Under the pieces are notes generated by a model. That model was not told where the DNA came from. It did not search any database and worked only from the letters and a program-made list of their open reading frames with translations. The position numbers were made by a program, and so were the translations under genes. Shown here piece after piece: positions 24,401-34,643 of a stretch of DNA of 64,000 bases. Source of the stretch: Amphibalanus amphitrite (Eukaryota > Arthropoda > Thecostraca > Balanomorpha > Balanidae); contig NW_024881710.1 in the NCBI RefSeq assembly GCF_019059575.1, positions 307,001 through 371,000 on the forward strand, given 5' to 3'. The stretch's first letter is position 1. Every line of letters begins with the position of its first letter.

Positions 24401-27400
24401 TAGGAATCTAAATACTGAATCAATCAATAAATTGAATCTCCATCAGCCTTAACCCGCGCCCCGTTGGGGTCTGCCGAGCAACGCACCCTGCTGGGGGGGG
24501 GGGGGCAATTTGGCCCCCTCCCCCCTAAGATCTCGAGAACCACGCAACCTAGCGACAAGCAGCAAATGGCTTTGCATAGCCCCAACAGGGAACTGCCTTG
24601 TGACCCAATTTCATTGACCTAGGTCAAACCGATGACGTCAGAGGTCAGGTCAAATGTCGAATTTTCACCGTTTACAGGCATTTCGAGAAATGCGTTGTAA
24701 AATCGAGTAAAGTGCATTTCATTGAAAATCATCGATGGGGTATTGTTTGTCAAACACATATTTTGCTATTTAATGTCACTGATACTAGGTCAGGTCACAG
24801 AGGTCAGGTCACTGAGGGTCACCATATGAAAATATCATGTTATGCATGTTTTATGGTCCATTTTATATGCCAAATGCGATTTTGTGGGTCAGGCAGCCTT
24901 TGGAGTCAGTTTAGATTATGTTCTGGTCAAGGTCAGGTCAAGGTCAGGTCAAGGTCAGGTCAAATTTCAAAGTTAATATTTTTGCATAAAAAGGGTATCT
25001 ATTTAATGCAGCTCGTCACGGGGAGTTCAATGGTGGTCTTTGTTTTGCGCTACGTGCTCTAGAATTGCCAAAAATTGAGTTCAAAAATTTGACGTCATCA
25101 ATTTTGAACAGTTTTTTTCGGTATAACTTGGCCAAAAAAGAGGTATCGATCTAAAATTATACACTGAAAACACGATTTACACCCCATTGACACCTTAAGT
25201 TGGGATTACACCCACTTTACACCAGATATGCACCAGAAGTACGCCAACCTGATGCCCATTATACACCGTTGTTAGTCCCTGTTTGCACCCATGAACCTTT
25301 TTAACACCGCTCATACACCGATCCGCTAAATATACCATCAACACACCAGGCGAACACCCTCGTTGAAACACCATCTGTACACCTAGGTGATGCCCAGATC
25401 GGGGTGTAATAAGGGAATAGATCGGGATAAGAACTTTCTGGAAACACCCTTTTTACACTATACGAACACCATCGTTGAAACACCATCTGTACACCATATG
25501 GCGATGCCCAGATCGGGGTGTAATAAGGGAATATATCGGGATAAGAACTTTCTGGAAACACTCCTTTTACACTATACGAACACCATCGTTGAAACACCAC
25601 CTGTACACCTAGGGCGGCGATGCCCAGATCGGGGTGTAATAAGGGAATAGATCGGGATAAGAACTTTCTGGAAACACCCTTTTTACACTATACGAACACC
25701 ATCGTTGAAACACCATCTGTACACCATATGGCGATGCCCAGATCGGAGTGTAATAAGGGAATAGATCGGGATAAGAACTTTCTGGAAACACCCCTTTTAC
25801 ACTCATTGAACAAGGAAGCAACGCCGTTTTTCGCGCGCTTTCTAACGGCTGCCGACATGACGTCAGCGCGGCCGACCAATGGGAAGCGGCCTAGGCCCCT
25901 GCGCGGGCCCTCGGCCGACGTTAACGGCTCAGTTTCGCCGTGACCGCGACTCAGGACGCTCCGACGAGGGGAGCGTCCCAAGTGCTGGGTGGTGAAAAGT
26001 GAAAACCTCTACATATTAAGTGGGCTGTGAGTGCGGAGTGCGACGCAGGATCTCCCTCTGGCCTAGCGGGACGCACCACGGTGCCTACCCGCGGCCAGAT
26101 TCTGCCCTTCCTAGGAGCGGATGGGCAACGACCGCCCAGGTACGCCCTCCACATCGCGTCAACGACTCTCAGCAGCCGACACGCCGTCGAGGAACACCAG
26201 GAGCCAGGTGGCTCGCCAGCTACAGTTCGAGCTGGATCGATCCGAAGGCGGTGCCGGGGGCGCGAGGCCCACCCAGCCGGTGCTTCTGGGTGACGACCAG
26301 CTGGAACAGCTCGCCCGCCGAGTGGCGACTCTTTTACAGCCGCCCCGGCCGGGCCGCGCTGCCCAGCCATCGCAACCAGACTCGACACCTCGGCCGGGTT
26401 CGGCTTCTCAGCGCCCCATGGACGGCCCACCTCCGCTGGTGCTCCCGCCGCCCGAGTTTAACCAGCAGTGGCGGAACTACCTCTCTCAACAGAGGCTTAT
26501 CAACGAGAACTATCAAACAAGGGACCGCCAAGAAATCAGAGTGCTACTCCTAGCCACTGAGCGGCCCCCGGCCGACATCCAAGACCAGCAGTTCCTTCAA
26601 GATAGACTGAAACTGTTCGTCATAGTCGGCCACCGCGGCTGGGCGGCCGCGCTAAGTTTCGTATGCGCTAAGTTTAGTTATGCGTTTCGTTTTAAGTTTC
26701 GTTGTAATAAATGTTGCACCAGCTGGCTGACTTTGGTGACGGGTCTGCGAATGAAAAAGGTGGGGAGCGGTGGTGTTGGGGAGCGGTGCATGGATGGTGC
26801 TAGCCGGGTGTACCGTGGGTGCTAGGGGAGTGTAGAACAGGAGTAAAATGGGTGCAAAGAGGGTGTAGAACAGGAGTAGAATGGGTGCAAAGAGGGTGTA
26901 GAACAGGAGTAAAATGGACGCAAAGGGGTGTAAAACAGGAGTAAAATGGGTGCAAAGGGGGTGTACAACAGGAGTAAAATGGGTGCAAAGGGAGTGTAGA
27001 ACAGGAGTAATTTGGGTGCAAGGTGGTGTAGCACAAGAGTAAAAAGAGTGCACATAAGGTGCAAAGGTGGCATAAAGCTGGTTCAGGGGGTGTAAACCCG
27101 GTACAAGTGGGTATGATACGGGTGTCATATAGGTTTACTGGTGGTGTTAAAAGGGTGCAAGAGGGGTGTATGAACGGTGTTCGACAGGTGTACAGGGTGT
27201 ATGTTTGGGTTTCGAGAGGGTTAAGATGGTGTTCTTCTGGTCTAAGTAGGGCGTAAAGTGGGTATCGTTTTAGACCACACCCCATTTACACCAAAAAAGG
27301 AATCATTTGAGTTTTGAGTGATATTGGTATGTAGATAGAAGAGCGCAGGGAATATCACATATATTCCGGTTTGTTCGAAAGTGAAAAAACTTTTGGGATT

Positions 27401-30400
27401 TTTTTGCGTTTTTCTAAAAAATCAACTTTTTGAATTTTGGGGGTCGAAATTCCACAATTTTTAAAATCCGAGATAGCAGTTTTGTAGCGCAGTCTTTTTT
27501 CTACATGACCATATAATGAACTTTGAAATTGCTTAGTAACTGCAGCTTTTGTGAGCGTTTCAAGATTTTATGTTTTTTGCTCATTTTTGCTCGAACATGA
27601 CCTCAGTTTGACCTCAATAACTCCTGTCATAAGGTGACCTAAGACTTGAAATTTTGTGTGAAGGTGTCAAGTTGATGCCCGGTAAGGTACCTACTAAAAA
27701 TTTGGCGGCGCGTAGCGCCGCCGTTTTCTTGTTATTCAGGGAAAACCACAGGGGGGGGGGGGCAAATTGACCCCCCAGCGGGGCGAGGGTTAAGTATAAG
27801 AAGAGCATACATATACTGTTTTAGTGGCATCACTTCGCATTTGAAAAGAGCGGGAACATAAACTGCATAAATGTGGACATGTGGTTGTAAAACGTTGAGC
27901 CGGAATATAAATAATACCTACGCCTTATTTTATAAGCCTGAACTTGGATGCAGCGGGAGAGATTAAGTCATATCACTCAAGTCATACACCCGCTTTTCAC
28001 CACCACGGTCCACGCTCCCCCCCCCCCCGGTCAACACCTTTTCCACTGCTGGTTCCCCCCCCCCCCCCGACAGCACCTTTCGTCGCCGCCCCCACCGGCG
28101 TCCGTGGCTCAGCCCCCCCAACCTATTTTGCGATCCTACACCCCTGAACCAACCTCTAATACTTTCCTAATAAAATTCCAAATTCAAAAGAGGCATTAAC
28201 TTCTTCAGATTACCTACTTTGGCAACGTGCCAAGTGCGGTGCCATGCTGCTGTCGTAATGAGAGCCTCCCAAAAACGACAAACGAAATTCACAGCTCACG
28301 TTTTGGTAATATTGTTTTATTACGTCATTATCGTTTTACCAATGAAAAATCTTAATCTGACTAAAACCGTAATGATTCCAAAAGGTTCCCCGTTATAGGC
28401 CCTTTTGACTAATGACGTAAGATATTGTGATTTTTTGAAAAGTGAATAAAAAAGATGCAAGGCGCACTTGTACCTAGCACTCGCGCAATGAATGTCTCCC
28501 GCTCAAGGGCTATGTAATATTATTTCAGCTTACGTGTACGTCATTAAATTCAACGCTACAAAGATGATATTCACGAACAATCATAACGTAAAATTATGTG
28601 AGGCAGAAAAAAATGAACATTATTTTGACGAAAAAAACAGATTTTTGAATTTCCAGTTTGATTTTTTATTTATTATTATTATACTCAAAAGTAGAACACT
28701 TAGCTCATTTGTTATTTGAAATGACGTCACCAATTCTATTTAGAGACTGAATAGTCATTTTACGGTATATATCCAAGGCCATTACAATTGATATTTCGCT
28801 TCCCCAGCGTGTTCCCCAGGCTGTTGAATATTTTTATACTTTTGTTGATATCTCAGTTTATTTTATCAAATATTAGTTTCAATAGATTGAAATACCTTTA
28901 CCTAGCCAAGCCACAGGTGTCAATATCATCTTTTATTGTTTATCAATTAATTGTGTTAGCTGGAAAGCCTCATGGTTGTCTAATGCAAGATTGTCTTATC
29001 AGTATGTAGATTCTAACATTAATTGTGATGTACCTAGTAATGTATTCTTCATTAGTCATTACTTACCTGTATCTTAATTGTTAATGCAAACTTTTCTGTT
29101 GGTATGATTGTGAACAATCTTCATGTCACTCAATTCACTCAAGTTGTGGCCGTCATGAGCCTCCTTTATTTTATACCTATTCTATATAATGTAACTGGAT
29201 GCCCTTTACTAATATGGCCTTTGTATAAGATTGTTTGTTTCTAACCATACTTTGGTATTTATAACTTCTTTATGCAAGAAAGTTTAAACATTTTGTGCAC
29301 CTTTGAGCTATGATCCCAATGGATCTCACGACAAAATTGGGGAGCCAGATCTATGATCCGAGTGGATCTATCGACAAAATTGAAGGGTCAGATCTATGAT
29401 CCCAGTAGATCTCTCGACAAAATTGAGGGGTTGGATCTATGATCTGAATGGATCTCGGATCGGGATCCATGGGATCGGATCTCAGATCCATTTTCCCGGA
29501 TCCAAGCACATGTCTGCTTGGCAATGCTATTCCCTAAATGACATCATTGACCATAATGGAACAAATGGTTTGCTACATTATTGAGCAGAGCTATACAGAT
29601 AAACAGGTATAGAGGTAGGTATATAAAGGTCTATAATTGAGCATACACTCAGGGACTATTTTAGGCAAAACACCCCCAGACACTTACGGCTCTCGAAGCC
29701 GATTTTGCGCATGGTGACGGCGCTCTTGTTGGGCAGCGTGTATGTGCCGGTAATCCAGCAGTGGGTGTCGATCACCTCTTTGCTGATGCCCTTCTCCTCG
29801 CAGTCGCGGCAGAAACAGTTGATCGGGTGCCCGATCAGACTCGTCGTCGTCGACAGAATGGAGAATCCTGCGGCGACAGAAAAGGGCGACACGTGCTGGT
29901 GACACGTTCATGATACAGCAATTGGGTGTAATGTTTTTCAGTGGATATGGCACACGCTATTGTTTGACGTTCCATTTATGGACATATTTCCTAAGGTCAT
30001 CAATTCAATCTGCGGTGATGTGTTGTCGAGCTTCATCACTATTGAAATTGGCACAAGTGGGTAAAAGAAGTCTTACCATTAAACAAAAACAAGAATGCTG
30101 CAATGTGATATCTGTGTGGCTAAATAAAGTCTGTTGGTGACTTAGTGGTTGCTTGCTTGGTCGGGAACGAAGCACTTTCGGCCTAAAAAGGCTATCGCAG
30201 AGCTAAAAGATGATAGGTTAGAGTGAATACTGGACTGAGCTGACCACCAACTGTGTGCCGCAGTGGTGCAGAGACCGTCTCGGTGCGCTGGAAATATTCC
30301 GATGGGACAGTCCGCCCTGCCACTCCAACGGTCACCCAGGAGAGGAAGTGGTCCTGGTGTGGAACTGTCTTCATTACCGGTTTTCTGGTGGAGGTGACCG

Positions 30401-33400
30401 CCAGCCCGCGGAAAGAAAGGCGCGAGGGGACAATGATGCATTAGTTCTGCATAGAGGTGGCAAAATGTGGACCCGAGGACCCGGTCCAAAGAACCAGTCT
30501 GGACCCATATGGGTCCAGACCGGTTCCTGGAAATTTTATGACGGGTCCAACCGGGTCCTACCATAAACTTTACATCTTGCACACTACACATTATTGCAAA
30601 ATATGAAGTGAATTAAGTGAAAGTTTCTTTGCACACAGTAGCTCATGAGTATTCCCAATTGGAAATAGGCTGTTTCACATGATGCAACTGCCAACTAATG
30701 ATACCTACAAGTAGTTTGTACTAATTGACTTTTGGGGAACGGGTCCAAATGGTTCCGATTCCAACTAAGACCGGGTCCGACTGGTTCCAGAAATGTCCAA
30801 CCGGGTCTGGTTCGAGTCTGGTTCCCAAAATTTTCATCTTTTGCCACCTCTAGACTTCTGCAGGAAGGCAGGGACGGATGTGGATGGTAACTTTATTTGT
30901 AGCTAGTATAGAAGAAAGCCCATGTCGAGTTAGGTATGGTCTGGGTTTACTCTAATTGCTATAAAAGCCTATATGTATGTACGCATGTGTTGTATGTATT
31001 GACATCAAAGCCTTTCACATATGGCGGGGCGATTACGGCTTATTGAAAGCCCATGTCAGTGGGCGTGTTACTCGTTCATTGCCAGTCCCGTAGATGATCG
31101 GTTGGTAGAGCGTAGGTTTTGATATGCTCCTGCACTCGATTTCAAGAAACTCCTGACGGGGATGGTCCGCGACTGGTGGGAGAAGCTGTAGGTAGCCAGT
31201 TGAAGTCAGTCAGTGTATAGCCCAGCTTTCATTGACGCGCCAAATTTCGGCATCCGAAGTCTTCCTATACCTGGAATTGTCCCGATTTGAAGGTAGGGGT
31301 CGGGTCCGATGCAACGAGCTCTACTTATGTAGAGTGGCTTCGGCTCTGTCAATCCGTCCATTCAAACATTCGAGCCAAATCTGTATGAAAAATGCAGCCA
31401 CTCGTCCATTCCACTGGATTTCTCGTTCAGCGCTCAGCCAGGCCATCTTCAACATGATGGAATCTGATCAACTCTGAGTATAGCCACCTCCTGCCGTGGC
31501 TCAGTTGACTCCATATCGCCCTAGCTCGTGGGTTCCCGCCCCCTTATTTCCCTATGTTCCATTCCGCCCTCAGTTTAGTGCATGGGCTCCATCCGCCCTC
31601 AATCCGGTCAACCACACCCTTGTTCAACACTCAACTCCCTTCAGTTTCGCCACTATCAGCTCACTTACGTCTGACATACACACGTGTGGGGGAGAGTCAG
31701 GCGTAGTATGACTCCTGCGTGCGTTATTGATCGGTAGTACAATGTGTGTGTGCAGGACCAACAAAGCCATATGGGTGTCACTCACGCAACCACCATCGCC
31801 GAGTGCGGGCCCGCACACAGACGGGCGTTACATAAGGCCGCAACTGAAAGTATAGGGTGGGGTAGAACTAGATACGCACGTAAGCACACTCAAAGCAGAC
31901 AATAGTTCAGACATAAGAGCTAGTTCGTCAGCAATTTGCAAAATCCTCGCCAAGCAATGATTTTGACAACACAGAGGTCGGTGACTTATTTTTGGTCGGA
32001 GCCCGATGAAACCGTCACGAAGTGTCGAGAGGCAGCCCGACTCATGTTATAACATTCACATTTTCCCATACACGACAACCACATTCAACGTTTGGAAAAC
32101 ATGACGACGTAATACAAAGATTGTTTAGCTAATAACAGCTAGGTAGAATGTTTATGTTTTGTCCTGGGTTAAAAAGTGAAATAGACACTATTGGGCACAC
32201 TGTGCCATTAGGATAAAAGAGCATTTATTTTTTTCTGCCGATGATATGTCGCGGGCCGGATGACTTCAAAGGCGCATTCGACCTGCGGGATGCTTTTCAA
32301 TGGGTTACCAATCGACAATTTAGATATCTACATGAAGATGAGGGGTGGTGTCCCCTCGGCTCTCCGAATGACGGATGATCTGTTAACACTTATCTGATGA
32401 GATGTATAACGATGGCTGCATATCAGTAGTGCATTCGATGGCCTCTGCGGCAAAGGAAATTTTTCACCTTATGCACCTATATGGTAGCTATATCTCAAAC
32501 AAAATCCGAAGGGTGGCGGCAAACCTTTTTGAATTCTGGTTGCCACTGGGCACGGGAATAAAAGAAGCAAAGTGACGAACTAAAAAGGTTAAGCCTGAGC
32601 AAAGCATCTTTCGTATAAAGAAATGCGCCCCACGTTAAATCTTTTTTATTGCCGTTACGTCGACCATTCGCGGTTGGCTTTGACCGGAAGATTGTTCCAC
32701 GTTGAGTGATCTTGTACGGATTCTCATGCATTATTTACGTCCTTCGTAGCCAATGAATATGTTATTTCTTGTTACACGAATAATACGGTAATACTGTCAG
32801 TGCTATCACGAGGCTTCTTTCTTTATATTTTGTCAAATAACACCTTCGCTACATACATCTCAAGGTGTCAGATCACACAACATTATTTTGCTTAGGTACC
32901 CGGTATTGCATACCTACGCAAAACACATACGGTGGGATTAAAGCCCCACCCTCTGGGTATAAGGGCTGAAAGAAGCCCTATGACGTGCTTTGTGTCAGGT
33001 ATCCACAGCGTTACTGGGGCAAAACGTGTCCTGTGAAAATCTGCTTAAGTGCCGCTGATGATCCCAATCGCTATGTCAAGTACTGACGCGGGGCACAAAT
33101 AAATCCATAAATCGTATATGAGTGCAAACATTGTGATCAATGGTTGGTCATGAGTTGTGGCGAAAGAGACTGACATGACAAATAGTCTCGCCAAAAACGA
33201 ACTTTTGGTAGATGGCTTCCAATCACAGGCAATGCAAAGAGTTCATGGCAAGGTGGATCGGATCGACAATCGACATTCGACATGCAGTCACCCCAATCTC
33301 ACCCCTCCCCTGGGCGTCAACAATTTAAGAGAGAGGACTGGGCGAGGTCTGATGCCTAGCAAACATGTGCAAGCCAGAACTCGGACAACTTAATCCCAGA

Positions 33401-33826
33401 AAACCTGATTGTACACAAATTCCAAAGAAATGGGTGGCATACATAGATACTGTTGTTGTGACGCAATTTCTGAAACACCTATGCATCTTATCAGCAAATT
33501 CGTTTCCTATAGATGCAAAAACCCCTCAGGGTGCTGATGCCTGAGCAAACTGTGCGAAAGAGAAGTGTACTCCATTAGCCATGAGCTGTTACCTGAAGGA
33601 TACTGAATGTCAAAAGACTTATATTGATGCGGATAAGGACGGCATGTGTTCCGGTGACTGTTTTCGGTGAAGGCTGCATTATACAACTGCCGGTAAACTT
33701 ACCGAGAAAGAGGAAGGTGGTGAGTCGGTAGTGGAGCTGGAACACCTTGTTGTCAATGTTGACCTGACCGGGCATTTTGCCCTTGATGGTCATCGCGACA
33801 TCTCCCATGAGGCTGGTGATGGCCAT
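20456..33826 (-). CDS. Innexin, Inx3/Inx7-like paralogue (gene 2, three coding exons, 436 aa)
   Basis: Gap-junction/hemichannel subunit. Coding exons on the minus strand: 33826-33703, 29867-29688, 21462-20456; all GT-AG and in frame. TM1 is about 36-54, YYQWV 120-124, TM2 about 123-142, TM3 about 190-211, loop 2 cysteines 250 and 268, NILNEK, TM4 about 279-304, then a long tail (about 361-436) rich in G, Q, R and A with no recognised motif. Loop 1 carries cysteines at 59, 61, 64 and 78 instead of the usual two. Exon plan and the N-terminal IDN..FQLHYRLTTF match gene 3, so the two are sister duplicates. The N-terminal IDN and the loop 2 region recall insect Inx3 and Inx7; I cannot choose. A 5' UTR acceptor (ATTGCAG) lies at 33907-33901, so the first exon is further upstream. 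Confidence 0.93.
21735..21955. repeat. GATCTATGATC minisatellite, left part
   Basis: About five imperfect units of 42-45 bp containing GGATCTATGATCT, GTGGATCTCTCG and ACAAAATT. The array resumes at 29305-29480 in the same orientation. Confidence 0.88.
22084..22550. mobile_element. 0.47-kb TTAA MITE, AGGGACCCTCCCACC family
   Basis: Ends AGGGACCCTCCCACCTT / AAGGTGGGAGGGTCCCT form a perfect inverted repeat, with TTAA at 22080-22083 and 22551-22554. The first 200 bp closely match the copy at 3507. It lies inside the level 1 hAT insertion. Confidence 0.9.
22710..22847. mobile_element. 138-bp hAT MITE, CAGTGGCGG family
   Basis: Starts CAGTGGCGGC and ends GCCTATG, flanked by perfect 8-bp duplications GACAGATG at 22702-22709 and 22848-22855. 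The interior stretch (ATTCTTTCCATGCA..., GCTAATGTTAAAAT) is shared with the MITE at 39695-39854. Confidence 0.85.
23540..23766. repeat. GAGGCCCTCTGTAGAGA minisatellite
   Basis: About ten degenerate units of 20-24 bp of the type GAGGAGGCCCTCTGTAGA, within the level 2 hAT element. Confidence 0.8.
23817..24215. repeat. Two-copy 200-bp tandem duplication
   Basis: AGATCGTGACTGTAAT begins at 23817 and again at 24017. The two 200-bp units stay collinear to GC-rich CCGCGC..CGCG segments at their ends, with moderate divergence. Confidence 0.85.
25391..25800. repeat. About 114-bp tandem repeat, left array
   Basis: GATGCCCAGATCGG begins at 25391, 25503, 25619 and 25733. Each unit has several ACACC motifs and a GATCGGGATAAGAACTTTCT segment. 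The last unit is partial. Confidence 0.93.
25855..26030 (+). promoter_or_regulatory. Candidate promoter of the ORF in the level 4 insertion
   Basis: A CRE-like TGACGTCAGCG (25858-25868), a CCAAT box in GACCAATGGG (25874-25883) and GC-rich DNA stand about 240 bp ahead of the ATG at 26121. The start site is unknown. Confidence 0.4.
26121..26825 (+). CDS. Unrecognised protein of the level 4 insertion (possibly truncated)
   Basis: A 234-codon frame, unknown family. Residues about 1-60 are basic and S/T/R-rich; 60-75 include a short amphipathic stretch (DDQLEQLARRVATLLQ); 75-115 are proline-rich (PPRPGRAAQPSQP, PPPLVLPPPE). Residues about 115-175 (FNQQWRNYLSQQRLINENY, RQEIRVLLLATE, IQDQQFLQDRLKLFVIVGHRG) look like folded, helical sequence. 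The rest runs through an AATAAA (26706-26711) and into the minisatellite, so the natural protein probably ends or splices near residue 175-180. It may be the first exon of a transposon accessory gene or a captured host fragment; I cannot say which. The upstream ATG at 26027 is in another frame. Confidence 0.45.
   Translation: MGNDRPGTPSTSRQRLSAADTPSRNTRSQVARQLQFELDRSEGGAGGARPTQPVLLGDDQLEQLARRVATLLQPPRPGRAAQPSQPDSTPRPGSASQRPMDGPPPLVLPPPEFNQQWRNYLSQQRLINENYQTRDRQEIRVLLLATERPPADIQDQQFLQDRLKLFVIVGHRGWAAALSFVCAKFSYAFRFKFRCNKCCTSWLTLVTGLRMKKVGSGGVGERCMDGASRVYRGC
26706..26711 (+). terminator. Candidate polyadenylation signal of the insertion ORF
   Basis: AATAAA in an AT-rich stretch that follows the GC-rich coding block, preceded by repeated AAGTTTCGT motifs. 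Confidence 0.35.
26822..27060. repeat. 33-bp minisatellite, right array
   Basis: About seven units of AACAGGAGTAAAATGGGTGC plus AAAGAGGGTGTAG, with a few base changes. Degenerate GGTGTA-type motifs continue to about 27200. Confidence 0.92.
29305..29480. repeat. GATCTATGATC minisatellite, right part
   Basis: About four imperfect 42-45-bp units, same type and orientation as 21735-21955, next to the right end of the level 1 hAT element. Confidence 0.88.
29688..29867 (-). CDS. Gene 2 coding exon 2
   Basis: 180 nt between acceptor CCGCAG and donor C|GTAAGT. It completes TM1 and encodes the cysteine-rich loop 1 through IDTHCW and YTLP. The residue at the next junction is histidine (C|AT). Confidence 0.9.
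29868..30451. other. Gene 2 intron 1, 3' part
   Basis: Apparently single-copy intronic DNA. A GC-richer patch around 30240-30420 shows no conserved coding character. Confidence 0.5.
30452..30852. mobile_element. 0.4-kb MITE, TAGAGGTGGCAAAA ends (hAT-like)
   Basis: Ends TAGAGGTGGCAAAA and TTTTGCCACCTCTA are inverted repeats; the right inner part is less conserved. The interior is rich in GGGTCC and GGTTCC motifs. Flanks GTTCTGCA (30444-30451) and CTTCTGCA (30855-30862) could be a mutated 8-bp duplication, offset by two bases on the right. It lies in intron 1 of gene 2. Confidence 0.65.
30853..33702. other. Gene 2 intron 1, 5' part
   Basis: About 2.8 kb of intronic DNA without recognised elements or conserved frames. 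Confidence 0.55.
33703..33826 (-). CDS. Gene 2 coding exon 1
   Basis: 124 nt: 41 codons plus one base, from ATG to donor CTCG|GTAAGT in the middle of TM1. It is the same length and phase as exon 1 of gene 3. The contiguous 5' UTR starts at 33900 after acceptor TTGCAG. Confidence 0.88.
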
Positions 33827-33959
33827 GGCTGGTGATTGGTGTCTTCTGTCTCTCCTCTTTGGTCACAAACAGCTGCTCTAATGCTCACTGGCGCGCACTC
33901 CTGCAATGATAAAACAAACACAGTCATATATTTATTACAGTCATAACGCAATGGATTAA

Positions 33960-34639
33960 AGGTAGACTGCCACCTTTTTTCCACAAAACGGTTTTCACTA
34001 GAGCTGAGCCACCTATGTCCCAGACTGAAGTCGGTTTTCCGAAATTCGAGCCCGTTTGCGAGAAATCGGAGACCAAAGTTCAGTTTGATGCCATTTTTTT
34101 AGTCCAAGAAAACCGACATCTCTACCTGTTTATCGATAACTTTGAAACATGAATTTTCTTATCTTTTGGTAAATATATGTCAAAACTTTGATTGTTTCGA
34201 GATCAGAGAAGAATTTTGGAGTGTCAAAATAAAAGTTAAACTTATATATTCAGTAGTTCATTTTTTCCAAAAAAGTGTGGGAAATGGGGTTTAACATGGG
34301 CGCCAGACCCATTCCAAATGAGCCATGATTTTTAAATGTTTTACGAACTTAAATGCAAAATAAATTAAACATGGCCAATTTCTTATGAAATCATATATTA
34401 GTAAATCATAAAATACCTTACTTTTTCAAATAAAATATAATAATCTTATGACCTTGAAGTCTAGTGATGTGTAAACATTGTCGCTAGACATTAACCGATT
34501 GATAATTGTATGATAATCGACAATTTTTTTCGCGATTCACGTGATGATACTTTGTCAGGTGAATTCTAAAATTTTGTTTTGTCCAGGGAATAAATCATAG
34601 GCCGATCTGAGAAAACTTTTTGAAGGTGGCAGTCTTCCT
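33960..34639. mobile_element. 0.68-kb TTAA MITE, AGGTAGACTGCCACC ends
   Basis: Ends AGGTAGACTGCCACCTT and AAGGTGGCAGTCTTCCT are near-perfect inverted repeats, with TTAA at 33956-33959 and 34640-34643. It lies about 55 bp upstream of the 5' UTR acceptor of gene 2, so probably inside its 5' UTR intron. Confidence 0.87.
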
Positions 34640-34643
34640 TTAA

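Larger units (their letters stand above)
25160..27295 (+). mobile_element. ORF-bearing insertion with opposed ACACC/GGTGT arrays (nest level 4)
   Basis: The left flank (25160-25805) is packed with ACACC/TTACACC motifs; the right flank (26815-27275) with GGTGTA/GGGTGCAAA motifs, the reverse complement. Between them is a GC-rich block with promoter-like sequence, a 705-bp open frame and AATAAA. Opposed subterminal arrays suggest transposase-binding sites. ACACCCCATTGACACC (25179-25194) recurs with one mismatch at 27277-27292 in direct orientation. Exact ends, target duplication and superfamily are unresolved. Confidence 0.6.
24453..27789. mobile_element. TTAA element of the CCC/AGGTCA family (nest level 3)
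   Basis: TTAA at 24449-24452 and 27790-27793. Ends CCCGCGCCCCG and CGGGGCGAGGG are imperfect inverted repeats with G/C runs just inside. The left part (about 24900-24965) holds repeated AAGGTCAGGTC units; the right part (27295-27789) holds TGACCTCA motifs. The interior is interrupted by the ORF-bearing insertion at about 25160-27295. Confidence 0.8.
22979..28146. mobile_element. 5.2-kb hAT-type insertion (nest level 2)
   Basis: Ends CAGGGGCGTAGGATC and GATCCTACACCCCTG are inverted repeats. They are flanked by perfect 8-bp duplications AACCAACC at 22971-22978 and 28147-28154. CAGGGG termini with 8-bp duplications are the hAT hallmark. Poly-G/C and repeated CAGCCCCCC motifs lie near both ends. 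No hAT transposase frame was recognised. A TTAA element (24453-27789) is nested inside. Confidence 0.85.
21724..29516. mobile_element. 7.8-kb hAT-type insertion filling intron 2 of gene 2 (nest level 1)
   Basis: Inverted ends CAGACATGTGC and GCACATGTCTG are flanked by perfect 8-bp duplications CTTGGCAA at 21716-21723 and 29517-29524. Both ends carry a 42-45-bp GATCTATGATC minisatellite in the same orientation, so the ancestral element was probably short (a few hundred bp) and was later expanded by insertions within its array. It occupies all but about 430 bp of the 8.2-kb intron. Other elements are nested inside. A solo left end is at 56141. Confidence 0.82.

Noticed and set aside
25391..25800. 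Regular direct repeats that could suggest a CRISPR-like array
   Set aside because: The whole 114-bp unit is repeated, so there are no unique spacers; the context is a eukaryotic transposon.
26652..27285. Minus-strand open frames rich in TPVLHPLCTHF repeats
   Set aside because: Translations of the 33-bp minisatellite in overlapping frames.
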